DNA of 64,000 bases. Source: Yoonia litorea. GTDB lineage: Bacteria > Pseudomonadota > Alphaproteobacteria > Rhodobacterales > Rhodobacteraceae. Positions 10,091 to 17,840 of this stretch are shown piece after piece. The notes beneath the pieces were generated by a model, which saw nothing but the letters and a program-made list of their open reading frames with translations, had not been told where the DNA came from and made no database searches. The stretch covers positions 434,001 through 498,000 of the forward strand of contig NZ_FOZM01000002.1 in assembly GCF_900114675.1 (NCBI RefSeq), given 5' to 3'. The stretch's first letter is position 1. Every line of letters begins with the position of its first letter. Both the position numbers and the translations under genes were made by a program.

Positions 10091-11423
10091 GCGTCAATCC
10101 CTCGACCAGCAATGACGGAACCACACGCGACAGATGCTGTTGCGCATCGTTCGCCGGTATGAGTGTTTTCAGCATGTTGCGAAGGTTGCCTGCAACCGTG
10201 CACTCATTGACGGGATAGGCGATCTCGCCGTTCTCGACCCAGAACCCCGCAGCACCACGCGAATAGTCGCCGGTGTTGGGATTAATGGTTGAGCCAATCA
10301 TCGACGTGACCAAGAGGCCAGTGCCCATTTCGCGGATCAACGCGTCGCGCGTTTTCATACCCCCTGTCACCGTGACATTTGTGAGGCTTGGCGACGGTGG
10401 TGCGCTGGTGCCCCTTGCCGCGTTGGCGGTGCTTTCCATGCCCAATTTGCGTGCGGTCGCAAGATCAAGGGTCCACCCTTTGAGCACGCCGTTCTCGACA
10501 ATCGCGCGTTCACTTGTTGGAAGACCTTCGGCATCAAAGAGACGCGAACCCGTGACACGCGAACGGTGAGGCTGCTCTACGATGGACATGCTGGCAGGAA
10601 GGACCTGTTCACCGATCGCATCGCGCAACCAGCTTGACCCGCGAGCAATCATCATGCCGTTGGTGGCTTGCATCAGATGTCCAATCAGGGAGTTTGCGAT
10701 CCGCTCATCGAACAGGACCGGATACGCTCCTGTCTTTGGACGTCTGGCGCCCATCCTTTCGGCAGCGCGCGCAGCTGCGCGTGTGCCGATCTCTTCTGCA
10801 TCACGCAGATCAGACTGAAAGACGCGGCTATCGTAGTCATAGTCGCGTTCCATCCCTGTGCCGGTACCGCTGATCGCCACACAGGACAGGCCGCGATCAG
10901 ACCGTGCATATCCGGCGGAAAAACCATTCGTTGCGGCCAAATGGATCCGGCGGCGGGAATATCCTGCCGAAGCCGACTGAACCTGACTGACGTCTTTGTT
11001 TCGTAAGGCAGCTGCTTCTGCACGAAGCGCATCTTCTTGCAGCGCCGCAGGGTCGGGTTCGTCACTTGGATCGTAGAGTTCAAGCCGCTCCGTTGCGGTA
11101 TCTTTGGCAAGCTGATCTGCGCTTGCCAGTCCTGCGTGGGGATCGTCTGGCGCTTCTTTGGCCATGGCCACGGCACGCTCCGCCATTTGTGCAAGCGTTT
11201 CAGGCTTTGTGTCAGAGGCGGAAACACACGCTTGGCGTTGACCGACAAGCACGCGAAGTCCGATTTCGACACCTTCTGACCGTTCGGCATGTTCCAATGC
11301 ACCCGCGCGAACAGTGATCGACTGAGAGGTTCCATTAACTGCAATCGCGTCGGCAGCATCAGCGCCTGCTTTACGTGCTGCGTCGAGGATTTGCGCGGAA
11401 AGTTCAGAGAGTGATTGTGTCAT
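10077..11423 (-). CDS. pmbA: TldD/PmbA family protein (PmbA)
   Basis: A 448-residue member of the modulator-of-DNA-gyrase family. PmbA (TldE) normally pairs with TldD as a peptidase that trims unfolded peptides and RiPP precursors. PmbA is the subunit without the HExxxH zinc site, and none is seen here. Family landmarks: GVEIGLRVLVGQRQACVS and GDYSRGAAGFWVENGE near the C-terminus. The start at 11423 has AAGGA at proper distance. No tldD is in the window. It leads the block that continues to lpxK. Confidence 0.92.
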   Translation of the reverse strand: MTQSLSELSAQILDAARKAGADAADAIAVNGTSQSITVRAGALEHAERSEGVEIGLRVLVGQRQACVSASDTKPETLAQMAERAVAMAKEAPDDPHAGLASADQLAKDTATERLELYDPSDEPDPAALQEDALRAEAAALRNKDVSQVQSASAGYSRRRIHLAATNGFSAGYARSDRGLSCVAISGTGTGMERDYDYDSRVFQSDLRDAEEIGTRAAARAAERMGARRPKTGAYPVLFDERIANSLIGHLMQATNGMMIARGSSWLRDAIGEQVLPASMSIVEQPHRSRVTGSRLFDAEGLPTSERAIVENGVLKGWTLDLATARKLGMESTANAARGTSAPPSPSLTNVTVTGGMKTRDALIREMGTGLLVTSMIGSTINPNTGDYSRGAAGFWVENGEIAYPVNECTVAGNLRNMLKTLIPANDAQQHLSRVVPSLLVEGLTLAGE

Positions 11424-11497
11424 CTGGCGTCCTTTTCTTGGCAAAGACCTAGTGTGGCCCGGGTCGGGCCGCAAGGTCGGACGCCAGAAACGCGAAA

Positions 11498-11520
11498 GGC
11501 GCGAGCAAATGTCTCGCGCC
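11498..11520 (-). terminator. probable terminator after the DUF2125 gene
   Basis: An 8-bp perfect stem GGCGCGAG/CTCGCGCC with a 7-base loop lies 25 bases after the DUF2125 stop. On the minus strand the stem is followed by TTTCGCGTTT, an interrupted T run; on the plus strand it is followed by CTTTTTG, but no plus-strand gene precedes it. It separates the DUF2125 gene from pmbA. Confidence 0.6.
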
Positions 11521-11544
11521 CTTTTTGCATGTTTTGCTGGTCAA

Positions 11545-13047
11545 TCAGCGAACGCGGTTTCCATTCACATTGACTTGGCCGTTTGGTGCGACTTCGACTT
11601 CGATTTCCATCTGGTCGTCACCTGTTGAGCGGGCAAACATGCCCATCATCATCCGTGGTCCCATAATCTGATCTTGCGGCACCAGACCCATTGTCACCAG
11701 ATTATCGAGAAGTCCGTTCAAACCCTCGATTTCGATGGTCGCGCTGCCTTCAGGTCGCGGCATCGGCGCGAAGGTCTCCAGATCGCTATTGTCAAAATCG
11801 AACGCGCCGCTTCCGGTGATCAAGGCACCTGCTGCAGAAATCCGTAGGTTATCAAGTGAAATCGAATATGGTTCGAACGGAATCTCGGTGCTTTCCATTG
11901 CATCGGCGTTCGCAGGGTCCAAGAAATCGATCAAAGCGCGCGCCGTTCCGTTCAAAGCAATCTGGAGCGTGGCCGGATCGCGTGGCAGAACCGCGTTCGG
12001 ATCGAAAATGTTCCAAAGCATTTCGCTGATCTCAAGGTCGACGAGATCGAATTGCAAACCAAACGGTGCCGGTTCATCTGTGACACCAATCGGCATCTGA
12101 AAACCAACACCATATTCATCAACGGAAAGTGCAATCGGCAGAGGAAAGTCGCTCGTCTGCATGCTAACAGCGATATCGCGTGTATTGCTGGCATAAGCGA
12201 CCGTTTGTGCGTCCATCTCTGCGCTTAGGGAAACCGGCCCAGTCGAGACCGACCCTGCAGCCTGATCACCTTCTGCGTTGATGTCGAAGACGTAGTCGGC
12301 ACTTTCGATTGTGTAGCCTGCGTTGAATCCAAAGCCATCCATGAAGATCATGTCAGGGTTTTCGAAGTCCGTTTCGCTTGGCACGGTTGCCTCCCCCTGA
12401 GACGACAAACCGTTGATCTTGGCGGCACCTGTGACGTATTCGCCTTCACCGCCTGGCAGTTGGAAATCTACAAGGATATCGACCGTCGCAACGGAGATGT
12501 CAGAGATAACCTCCCGCAGTTCGCCGTCGTTGACGACGTAAGAGCCCGTAACGGTATTTGCCATAAAGCTCGCGTCGCCGGTGTATGTCACTCCGCCATC
12601 AATCGCATCGCGGAAAGCAATGCCGTAGGTATCGGCAGACACGGCGTAATTCATGGCGTCAGTTGTGCCGCTTACCACCAGAACAAAATTGTTCTGTACG
12701 ACATCGAGTGTGATCACGACACCATCGTCGCCGGTGATCACCATGGGATAAGTCTCTTCCATGGTGACGCGGACAGTACCGTCTGCCTGTTCATTAAAGA
12801 ACATATCGCCGACCTCTGCCGTAACCGACACTTCTTCATCGGCAAAGGTGACGGCGATATCGCGGACCGTCACAGTGCCGCTTGATGTTTCTTCAGCGCC
12901 GATGGACAGCCCGTCTTCGCCATAGACCTCAAACTGCGACTTCAGATTTTGCCAAACTTCCGCGGCCGTGACATCTGCGGCTGCGGCGTTGCCTGCGAAA
13001 AGTGCCGCGATGCAGACCGCGCTCTTCAGTGTCTTTGAATGCGCCAT
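11545..13047 (-). CDS. DUF2125 domain secreted protein
   Basis: A 500-residue exported protein. A Sec signal (MAHSKTLKSAVCIAALFAGNAAAA) is followed by a long beta-rich acidic region with repeated short strands and few cysteines. It resembles the alphaproteobacterial DUF2125 family, which has no known function and is predicted to be periplasmic or outer-membrane associated. The gene stands alone between a terminator and the divergent SDR gene at 13164. Confidence 0.7.
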   Translation of the reverse strand: MAHSKTLKSAVCIAALFAGNAAAADVTAAEVWQNLKSQFEVYGEDGLSIGAEETSSGTVTVRDIAVTFADEEVSVTAEVGDMFFNEQADGTVRVTMEETYPMVITGDDGVVITLDVVQNNFVLVVSGTTDAMNYAVSADTYGIAFRDAIDGGVTYTGDASFMANTVTGSYVVNDGELREVISDISVATVDILVDFQLPGGEGEYVTGAAKINGLSSQGEATVPSETDFENPDMIFMDGFGFNAGYTIESADYVFDINAEGDQAAGSVSTGPVSLSAEMDAQTVAYASNTRDIAVSMQTSDFPLPIALSVDEYGVGFQMPIGVTDEPAPFGLQFDLVDLEISEMLWNIFDPNAVLPRDPATLQIALNGTARALIDFLDPANADAMESTEIPFEPYSISLDNLRISAAGALITGSGAFDFDNSDLETFAPMPRPEGSATIEIEGLNGLLDNLVTMGLVPQDQIMGPRMMMGMFARSTGDDQMEIEVEVAPNGQVNVNGNRVR

Positions 13048-13163
13048 AACAATACCTTCCTTATTATCTTTCCGGTCCCGCCTTGCGGGGATAGAATGCC
13101 TGGGTTGAGGTTTATGTTCTATTCATAAGACGACGTCCACAACCCCGTTCGAAAGGAAGCAGT

Positions 13164-13922
13164 ATGAAAAACGAAGATTTGCGTGGGAAAACTGTATTGA
13201 TCACCGGCGCAAGCCGCGGGATCGGGGAGGCGGCTGCGCGGGCTTTTGCCGAGGCAGGCGCAAATGTAGCGCTCGTCGCGCGCTCAACAGACAAAATCGC
13301 GACAATCGCAGGAGAGATCGGTCAGTCGGCTATCGCGATTCCATGTGACGTCTCGAGCCATATCGAGGTGCATGCGGCGGTTGAAAAGACGATACAGACC
13401 TTTGGCAGTCTGGATGTACTGATCAACAATGCGGGCGTGGTGACAGCCATGGGCCCGATGCAAGACGCTGACCTTGAGGATTGGGGCAAGACCATTGATA
13501 TCAATTTGAAGGGCGTGATGTACGGGATGCACGCGGTTTTGCCTGACATGATCGCGCAAGGCAGCGGCACGATTATCAACATTTCCAGTGGCGCCGCACA
13601 TGGCCCCGTTGAAGGGTGGTCGGCCTATTGTAGCTCAAAGGCAGGGGCCTACATGCTGACCCGTGCCGGGGACAAGGAGGTCCGCGACAAAGGTGTTCGG
13701 GTTCTCGGGTTATCACCAGGCACTGTCGCAACAGAGATGCAGCGTGAAATCAAAGCCTCTGGCGTCGGGCCCGTAAGCAAACTGGATTGGTCCGTGCATA
13801 TCCCGCCTGAATGGCCCGCAAAGGCACTTTTGTGGATGTGCACGTCGGACGCTGACGAGTTCCTAGGCGACGATGTAAGTCTAAGGGACGAGGACATCAG
13901 ACGCAGGGTCGGTCTGATATGA
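13164..13922 (+). CDS. SDR family NAD(P)-dependent oxidoreductase
   Basis: A 252-residue classical short-chain dehydrogenase. Cofactor loop GASRGIG, structural NNAG, and the catalytic Ser followed by YCSSK (Tyr-x3-Lys) are intact. The start at 13164 is preceded by GAAAGGAAG. It overlaps the crotonase gene by four bases (ATGA), and that gene is followed by MscS and a flavoprotein gene on the same strand. Pairing with a crotonase suggests acyl-CoA or related chemistry, but the substrate is unknown. Confidence 0.88.
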   Translation: MKNEDLRGKTVLITGASRGIGEAAARAFAEAGANVALVARSTDKIATIAGEIGQSAIAIPCDVSSHIEVHAAVEKTIQTFGSLDVLINNAGVVTAMGPMQDADLEDWGKTIDINLKGVMYGMHAVLPDMIAQGSGTIINISSGAAHGPVEGWSAYCSSKAGAYMLTRAGDKEVRDKGVRVLGLSPGTVATEMQREIKASGVGPVSKLDWSVHIPPEWPAKALLWMCTSDADEFLGDDVSLRDEDIRRRVGLI

Positions 13923-14527
13923 TCGAGGTTGCCAAAGACGGCGACATCTGGACTGCAACCATCAACCGGCCAGACAAGGCTGGTGCTCTGACAACAGAGA
14001 TGTTGCACGATCTGGCTGACGCAGCCGAAGCTGCTCAGGCAGCTAAGGTCTTTATTCTGACCGGTGTCGGACGTGTTTTCAGCGCAGGTGCTGATCTGGA
14101 CGCAGCGCGTGCTGGACTGGCAACCGATCCGGTCTGGGAAAGGTTGTCGTCTGCCATCGCAGGGCTGCCGGGGTTGTCGGTCGCGGCCCTCAACGGGACG
14201 GTTGCTGGCGGTGCATTCGGTATGGTGCTTGCCTGCGATGTGCGCATCGCCGTTCCAACAGCCAAATTCTTCTATCCTGTGATGAAGCTTGGTTTTCTGC
14301 CGCAGCCATCTGACCCCCGGAGGCTGAAGTCACTGGTTGGGCCAGCGCGTGCGAAGTTGATCCTGATGGCAGGACAGAAGGTCACGGCTGATGAAGCGTA
14401 TGATTGGGGTCTCGTCGATCGTATTGTGGAACCGGACACGTTGACTGAAACAGCCTTGGCGTTGGGCGCAGATGTTTGTGCTGCGTCGGCGGATCATGTC
14501 GCCGGAATCAAGCGAATGATCGACTAA
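13919..14527 (+). CDS. enoyl-CoA hydratase/isomerase family protein lacking both catalytic glutamates
   Basis: A 202-residue crotonase-fold protein, shorter than the usual ~260 because the C-terminal helical part is truncated. The fold is recognisable (FSAGADLDAAR, then NGTVAGGAFGMVLACDVRIA). Aligned by eye to rat mitochondrial enoyl-CoA hydratase, the Glu144 position is Gly (in GGAFG) and the Glu164 position is Val (in FFYPVMKLG). Classical water addition to enoyl-CoA is therefore unlikely; isomerase, hydrolase or non-catalytic roles remain. Coupled to the upstream SDR by an ATGA overlap. Confidence 0.82.
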   Translation: MIEVAKDGDIWTATINRPDKAGALTTEMLHDLADAAEAAQAAKVFILTGVGRVFSAGADLDAARAGLATDPVWERLSSAIAGLPGLSVAALNGTVAGGAFGMVLACDVRIAVPTAKFFYPVMKLGFLPQPSDPRRLKSLVGPARAKLILMAGQKVTADEAYDWGLVDRIVEPDTLTETALALGADVCAASADHVAGIKRMID

Positions 14528-14587
14528 GCTTGTGTGGCCACCCACAGCGGGCAATAAGAATCTCACAGGAAATTTCAGGGGGCGTGC

Positions 14588-15895
14588 ATGGACTCGGTTT
14601 CGCTGATTGAGCAGGCACAGGCAGCCTACGAACGCGGGTTGAATACTGCGCAAGAGTGGTTGATCTCACCTGCGGCGTGGTCGCAATTCGCCCTTCTGAT
14701 CTGTGCGTATCTACTTGCCCGCCTCGTCAACCGGATCATGGCGCCGCGTCTGACGAAGCTGCTGACGCCGGCAGAGGGAAGCAACAGTGTCTTCGCACAG
14801 GCACGGCGTTTCATTCTCATATTTCTACCGCTTCTCTTACCACTGCTTGCTTACGGCTTCACGGCAATTGGGGAGGCCGTCACGCGATCACTCTTTGGGT
14901 CTGGTGCGGTCATTGCCTTTGGTAAACGTATCTTCCTTTTCCTCGCCGCAAGGGCATTGGCCAATGATATCCTCAGAGACCCGTTTTTACGGACTTTGGC
15001 ACGCTACATTCTTGTACCCGCGGCGGCTCTCTATGCGGTTGGCTTCTTGGATGCTGTGGTTGCGGCCCTAGATGGGGCGGTCGTCAACTTGGGGAACATC
15101 AGCTTTTCTGCACTTGCGATTGTACGCGGTATCGTTGCCGGAAGCTTGCTTTTCTGGCTGGGACAGTGGTCGAATTCGCAATCGTCGGCATATATCGAGC
15201 AGCAGCCGATGCGTCCTGCGATCAGGCAGCTTGCGACACGAGCCTCCGAAGTTGCGATTTTTGGTATCGCCTTCCTTATTCTCATGAACGTGATGGGCAT
15301 CAGCCTGTCGTCGCTCGCGATTATTGGTGGTGCGGTCGGCGTCGGCTTGGGCTTCGGCCTACAGAAGATTGCCTCGAACTTCATCTCCGGCGTCATTCTT
15401 ATGGTCGAAGGTCAGGCCACAGTCGGCGATTATGTCGAGCTTGATGGTGGCGAAGCAGGTACGATCATCAAAATGCTCGCACGCGCTACTATTCTGGAAA
15501 CCTATGACGGGCGATGGATCGTGGTGCCGAACGAAGATTTCATCACCACACGCGTCGTCAATTATTCTGACTCGGGTTCGGCCAATCGCCTCGAAGTGCC
15601 GTTCTCTGTCAGCTACGACACCGACATCAATCGCGTGCCGGATATCATCGAGGCCGCCGTGGCAAAGCACCCCGGGGTCTTGCAAGAACCGGAGGGTCCA
15701 GACTGCGAATTACGCGGTTTCGGTGACAGCGGGATCGACTTTGGTGTCGAATTCTGGGTCAACGGGATCGACGACGGTCCGAACAAATATGCCTCTGACG
15801 TGCTTTTCCTGATTTGGAATGCCCTTAAAGAGAATGACATCGAGATCCCCTATCCGCATCGCGTGATCGAGGTGAAGGGTCCTGTCCAGTTGTGA
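14588..15895 (+). CDS. MscS-family mechanosensitive ion channel
   Basis: A 435-residue inner-membrane protein. Several hydrophobic helices fill the first ~250 residues, followed by the MscS pore helix and beta domain: GAVGVGLGFGLQKIASNF, then GDYVELDGGEAGTI and the VVPNEDFITTRVVNYS segment. The family opens under membrane tension to release solutes at osmotic downshock. AGGGGGCG precedes the start. It overlaps the next gene by four bases (GTGA). Confidence 0.92.
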   Translation: MDSVSLIEQAQAAYERGLNTAQEWLISPAAWSQFALLICAYLLARLVNRIMAPRLTKLLTPAEGSNSVFAQARRFILIFLPLLLPLLAYGFTAIGEAVTRSLFGSGAVIAFGKRIFLFLAARALANDILRDPFLRTLARYILVPAAALYAVGFLDAVVAALDGAVVNLGNISFSALAIVRGIVAGSLLFWLGQWSNSQSSAYIEQQPMRPAIRQLATRASEVAIFGIAFLILMNVMGISLSSLAIIGGAVGVGLGFGLQKIASNFISGVILMVEGQATVGDYVELDGGEAGTIIKMLARATILETYDGRWIVVPNEDFITTRVVNYSDSGSANRLEVPFSVSYDTDINRVPDIIEAAVAKHPGVLQEPEGPDCELRGFGDSGIDFGVEFWVNGIDDGPNKYASDVLFLIWNALKENDIEIPYPHRVIEVKGPVQL

Positions 15896-17070
15896 CTGAT
15901 GCAGTCGTCATCGGTGCGGGTCCTGCAGGTTTGATGGCCGCAGAAATGTTGGGACAAGCTGGTGTCAGCGTGATCCTGGCGGATGCGATGCCATCGGTCG
16001 GTCGAAAGTTTCTTATGGCAGGCAAGTCCGGTTTGAACCTGACCAAGCATGAGGCTGTCGATCAGTTTTTTATGGCCTATGGCGATGATTTGCCCGAGGC
16101 ACTATCGGCATCGCTGGCCGAGTTTGGACCGGACGATGTGATGAAGTGGGCCGAAGGGCTTGGTCAGAGTTTGTTTGTCGGTTCTACCGGACGGGTCTTT
16201 CCGAAAGTCATGAAGGCATCACCTTTGCTAAGGGCATGGCTTGCGCGGCTCGACGGCTTTGGCGTTCAAATGAAAACGCGTTGGCGCTGGCAAGGTTGGG
16301 ACGACGAGCGCCTGATGTTTGAATCCCCGGATGGAACCATCACCTGCAAACCCAAGATCACTGTTTTGGCGCTGGGCGGGGCAAGCTGGGCGCGTTTGGG
16401 GTCGGATGGCGCATGGGTTCAACATCTGCCGCACTCAGTCTCGGATTTCGCGCCGGCCAATATGGGCTTTGAGGTCGATTGGTCCGCTCACATGGCGCGT
16501 TTTTTCGGATTGCCAGTCAAATCTGTTGCGTTGAGAGCAGGGGACACCCAATCGCGCGGTGAATTCGTCATTTCGGAGCGGGGGCTTGAAGGGGGAGGTA
16601 TTTACAGTGTTTCGCGCGCGATGCGTGAAGGTGCGACCTTGTACCTAGACCTGTTGCCCGACAGGTCAGAAGCTGACGTGCGGAAAGCCATGAAGAAACC
16701 GCGGGGGAAGGCCAGCTTGACCAACCATCTCAGGAAGGTGCTGCGCCTCGATCCTGTCCGCATCGGTTTGTTGCAGGAATTCGGACGGCCATTTCCCGAT
16801 GACATCACTTCTCTCATAAAGGCTCTGCCTGTGACTCACAGCGGCCCAAGACCAATGGATGAAGCGATTTCAACCGCAGGCGGCCTTCGGTTCAACGCAT
16901 TGGACAGACACCTGATGATTACCGATAGGCCAGGTGTTTTTTGTGCCGGCGAGATGCTGGACTGGGAGGCCCCAACGGGAGGCTACTTGATCACCGGATG
17001 CCTCGCGACCGGACGGCGCGCAGGCCAAGCGGCCGCTCGCTTCGCACTAGGCAGCCATGTCCAGTTCTGA
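15892..17070 (+). CDS. TIGR03862-type flavoprotein (HI0933-like NAD(P)/FAD oxidoreductase)
   Basis: A 392-residue FAD-binding protein of the HI0933/BaiN-like group. The N-terminal Rossmann motif GAGPAGLMAAEML is followed by the family's GRKFLMAGKSGLNLTK and, near the C-terminus, the FAD contact FCAGEMLDWEAPTGGY. Start is GTG at 15892, coupled to the MscS stop (GTGA). Physiological substrate is unknown for this subfamily. Its last 24 bases overlap the convergent sulfotransferase-like gene. Confidence 0.88.
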   Translation: MTDAVVIGAGPAGLMAAEMLGQAGVSVILADAMPSVGRKFLMAGKSGLNLTKHEAVDQFFMAYGDDLPEALSASLAEFGPDDVMKWAEGLGQSLFVGSTGRVFPKVMKASPLLRAWLARLDGFGVQMKTRWRWQGWDDERLMFESPDGTITCKPKITVLALGGASWARLGSDGAWVQHLPHSVSDFAPANMGFEVDWSAHMARFFGLPVKSVALRAGDTQSRGEFVISERGLEGGGIYSVSRAMREGATLYLDLLPDRSEADVRKAMKKPRGKASLTNHLRKVLRLDPVRIGLLQEFGRPFPDDITSLIKALPVTHSGPRPMDEAISTAGGLRFNALDRHLMITDRPGVFCAGEMLDWEAPTGGYLITGCLATGRRAGQAAARFALGSHVQF

Positions 17071-17709
17071 TGTCAGACCACTATAGAGTCGCAAATCCTT
17101 GGCGAACCGCTGATGGATGATGGCCATTGTATTGCGATCATAGCGAAGCATCTCTGCAAAGCGGTGCTGCTTTTGGTGGCCGCCAAACCCGACAGCGGGG
17201 ATAATCCCCATCTGGCGGAAAGCCTGTCGCAAGTCTTCCTGTGCAAACTCCGCGCGGACAAAGGCATCAATGCGTCCAGACGCCCAACGTTCAGTCGAAA
17301 TTGCTCCCAAACGATGCCACCGGGGTTGCAGGCCCGAGAGAACCCTGCGGCTGAATGGTTGTCCGCTGTGCAGCCAAGTCGCGAAATCCGGAACCTCCAA
17401 CCCTGCCCGTTGTTTCAAACGCCAGATGGGGTCGTGAAGGCATAGGCTGTCGTAAAGGTCCGCCATGCGGCGGAACGGGTTCTGAACAATGCCAATCTTG
17501 GTGTACGCGCCAAAATCCAAATCCAACCGGTGAAACGCACGTTCCGCCTCTTTCGGCGTCATACCTCTGAAGAATGGCGTTTTGTGATTGGCGCGCCCGA
17601 CTGGGGAAACAAGCTGATCCGCCCAGGGTGAAAGGCTGTGCTGAAGCCACTCGCAAGAGTTCAGCGGATCGGGAAAAACAATAAACCTACAAAAATGCGA
17701 AACGATCAT
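17047..17709 (-). CDS. sulfotransferase-like protein
   Basis: A ~220-residue protein. The N-terminus MIVSHFCRFIVFPDPLNS aligns with the start of Sulfotransfer_2 proteins (typically SHKxKFIFIHIPKTGGTS), but the PAPS-binding P-loop KTGGTS is replaced. The 3'-phosphate-binding-like segment GIVQNPFRRMADLYDS is retained. It may be a divergent or inactive sulfotransferase, perhaps for polysaccharide, given the YjbH/YjbF genes just upstream on the other strand. Start is uncertain: 17709 fits the family best, but no good ribosome site is seen, and ATGs at 17727 and 17751 are in frame. Confidence 0.6.
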   Translation of the reverse strand: MIVSHFCRFIVFPDPLNSCEWLQHSLSPWADQLVSPVGRANHKTPFFRGMTPKEAERAFHRLDLDFGAYTKIGIVQNPFRRMADLYDSLCLHDPIWRLKQRAGLEVPDFATWLHSGQPFSRRVLSGLQPRWHRLGAISTERWASGRIDAFVRAEFAQEDLRQAFRQMGIIPAVGFGGHQKQHRFAEMLRYDRNTMAIIHQRFAKDLRLYSGLTSELDMAA

Positions 17710-17794
17710 TTTGGAACCATGCCACATCAGAAATGAATGCAGCGTTAGCAATCAATAACATACCTGCGCAAAAGTATTCATCATTCCCAACCAC

Positions 17795-17822
17795 CTGACA
17801 ACGGGTTATCCCTTGTTGTAAT
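17795..17822 (+). promoter_or_regulatory. possible promoter of the yjbH-yjbF genes
   Basis: CTGACA (17795-17800) and TGTAAT (17817-17822) are separated by 16 bases, a fair sigma-70 match about 20 bases before the ATG. The spacer contains an imperfect inverted repeat (CAACGGG and CCCTTGTTG) that could be an operator. Motif reading only. Confidence 0.35.
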
Positions 17823-17840
17823 AATTGGGGAGCAGCCATC

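Noticed and set aside
7806-11423. pmbA-IMPase-DUF4170-waaA-lpxK as a new envelope system
   Set aside because: A conserved alphaproteobacterial block; only DUF4170 is of unknown role.
11521-11526. plus-strand terminator at 11498-11526
   Set aside because: The T run on the plus strand is better, but there is no plus-strand gene upstream; kept as the minus-strand terminator of DUF2125.
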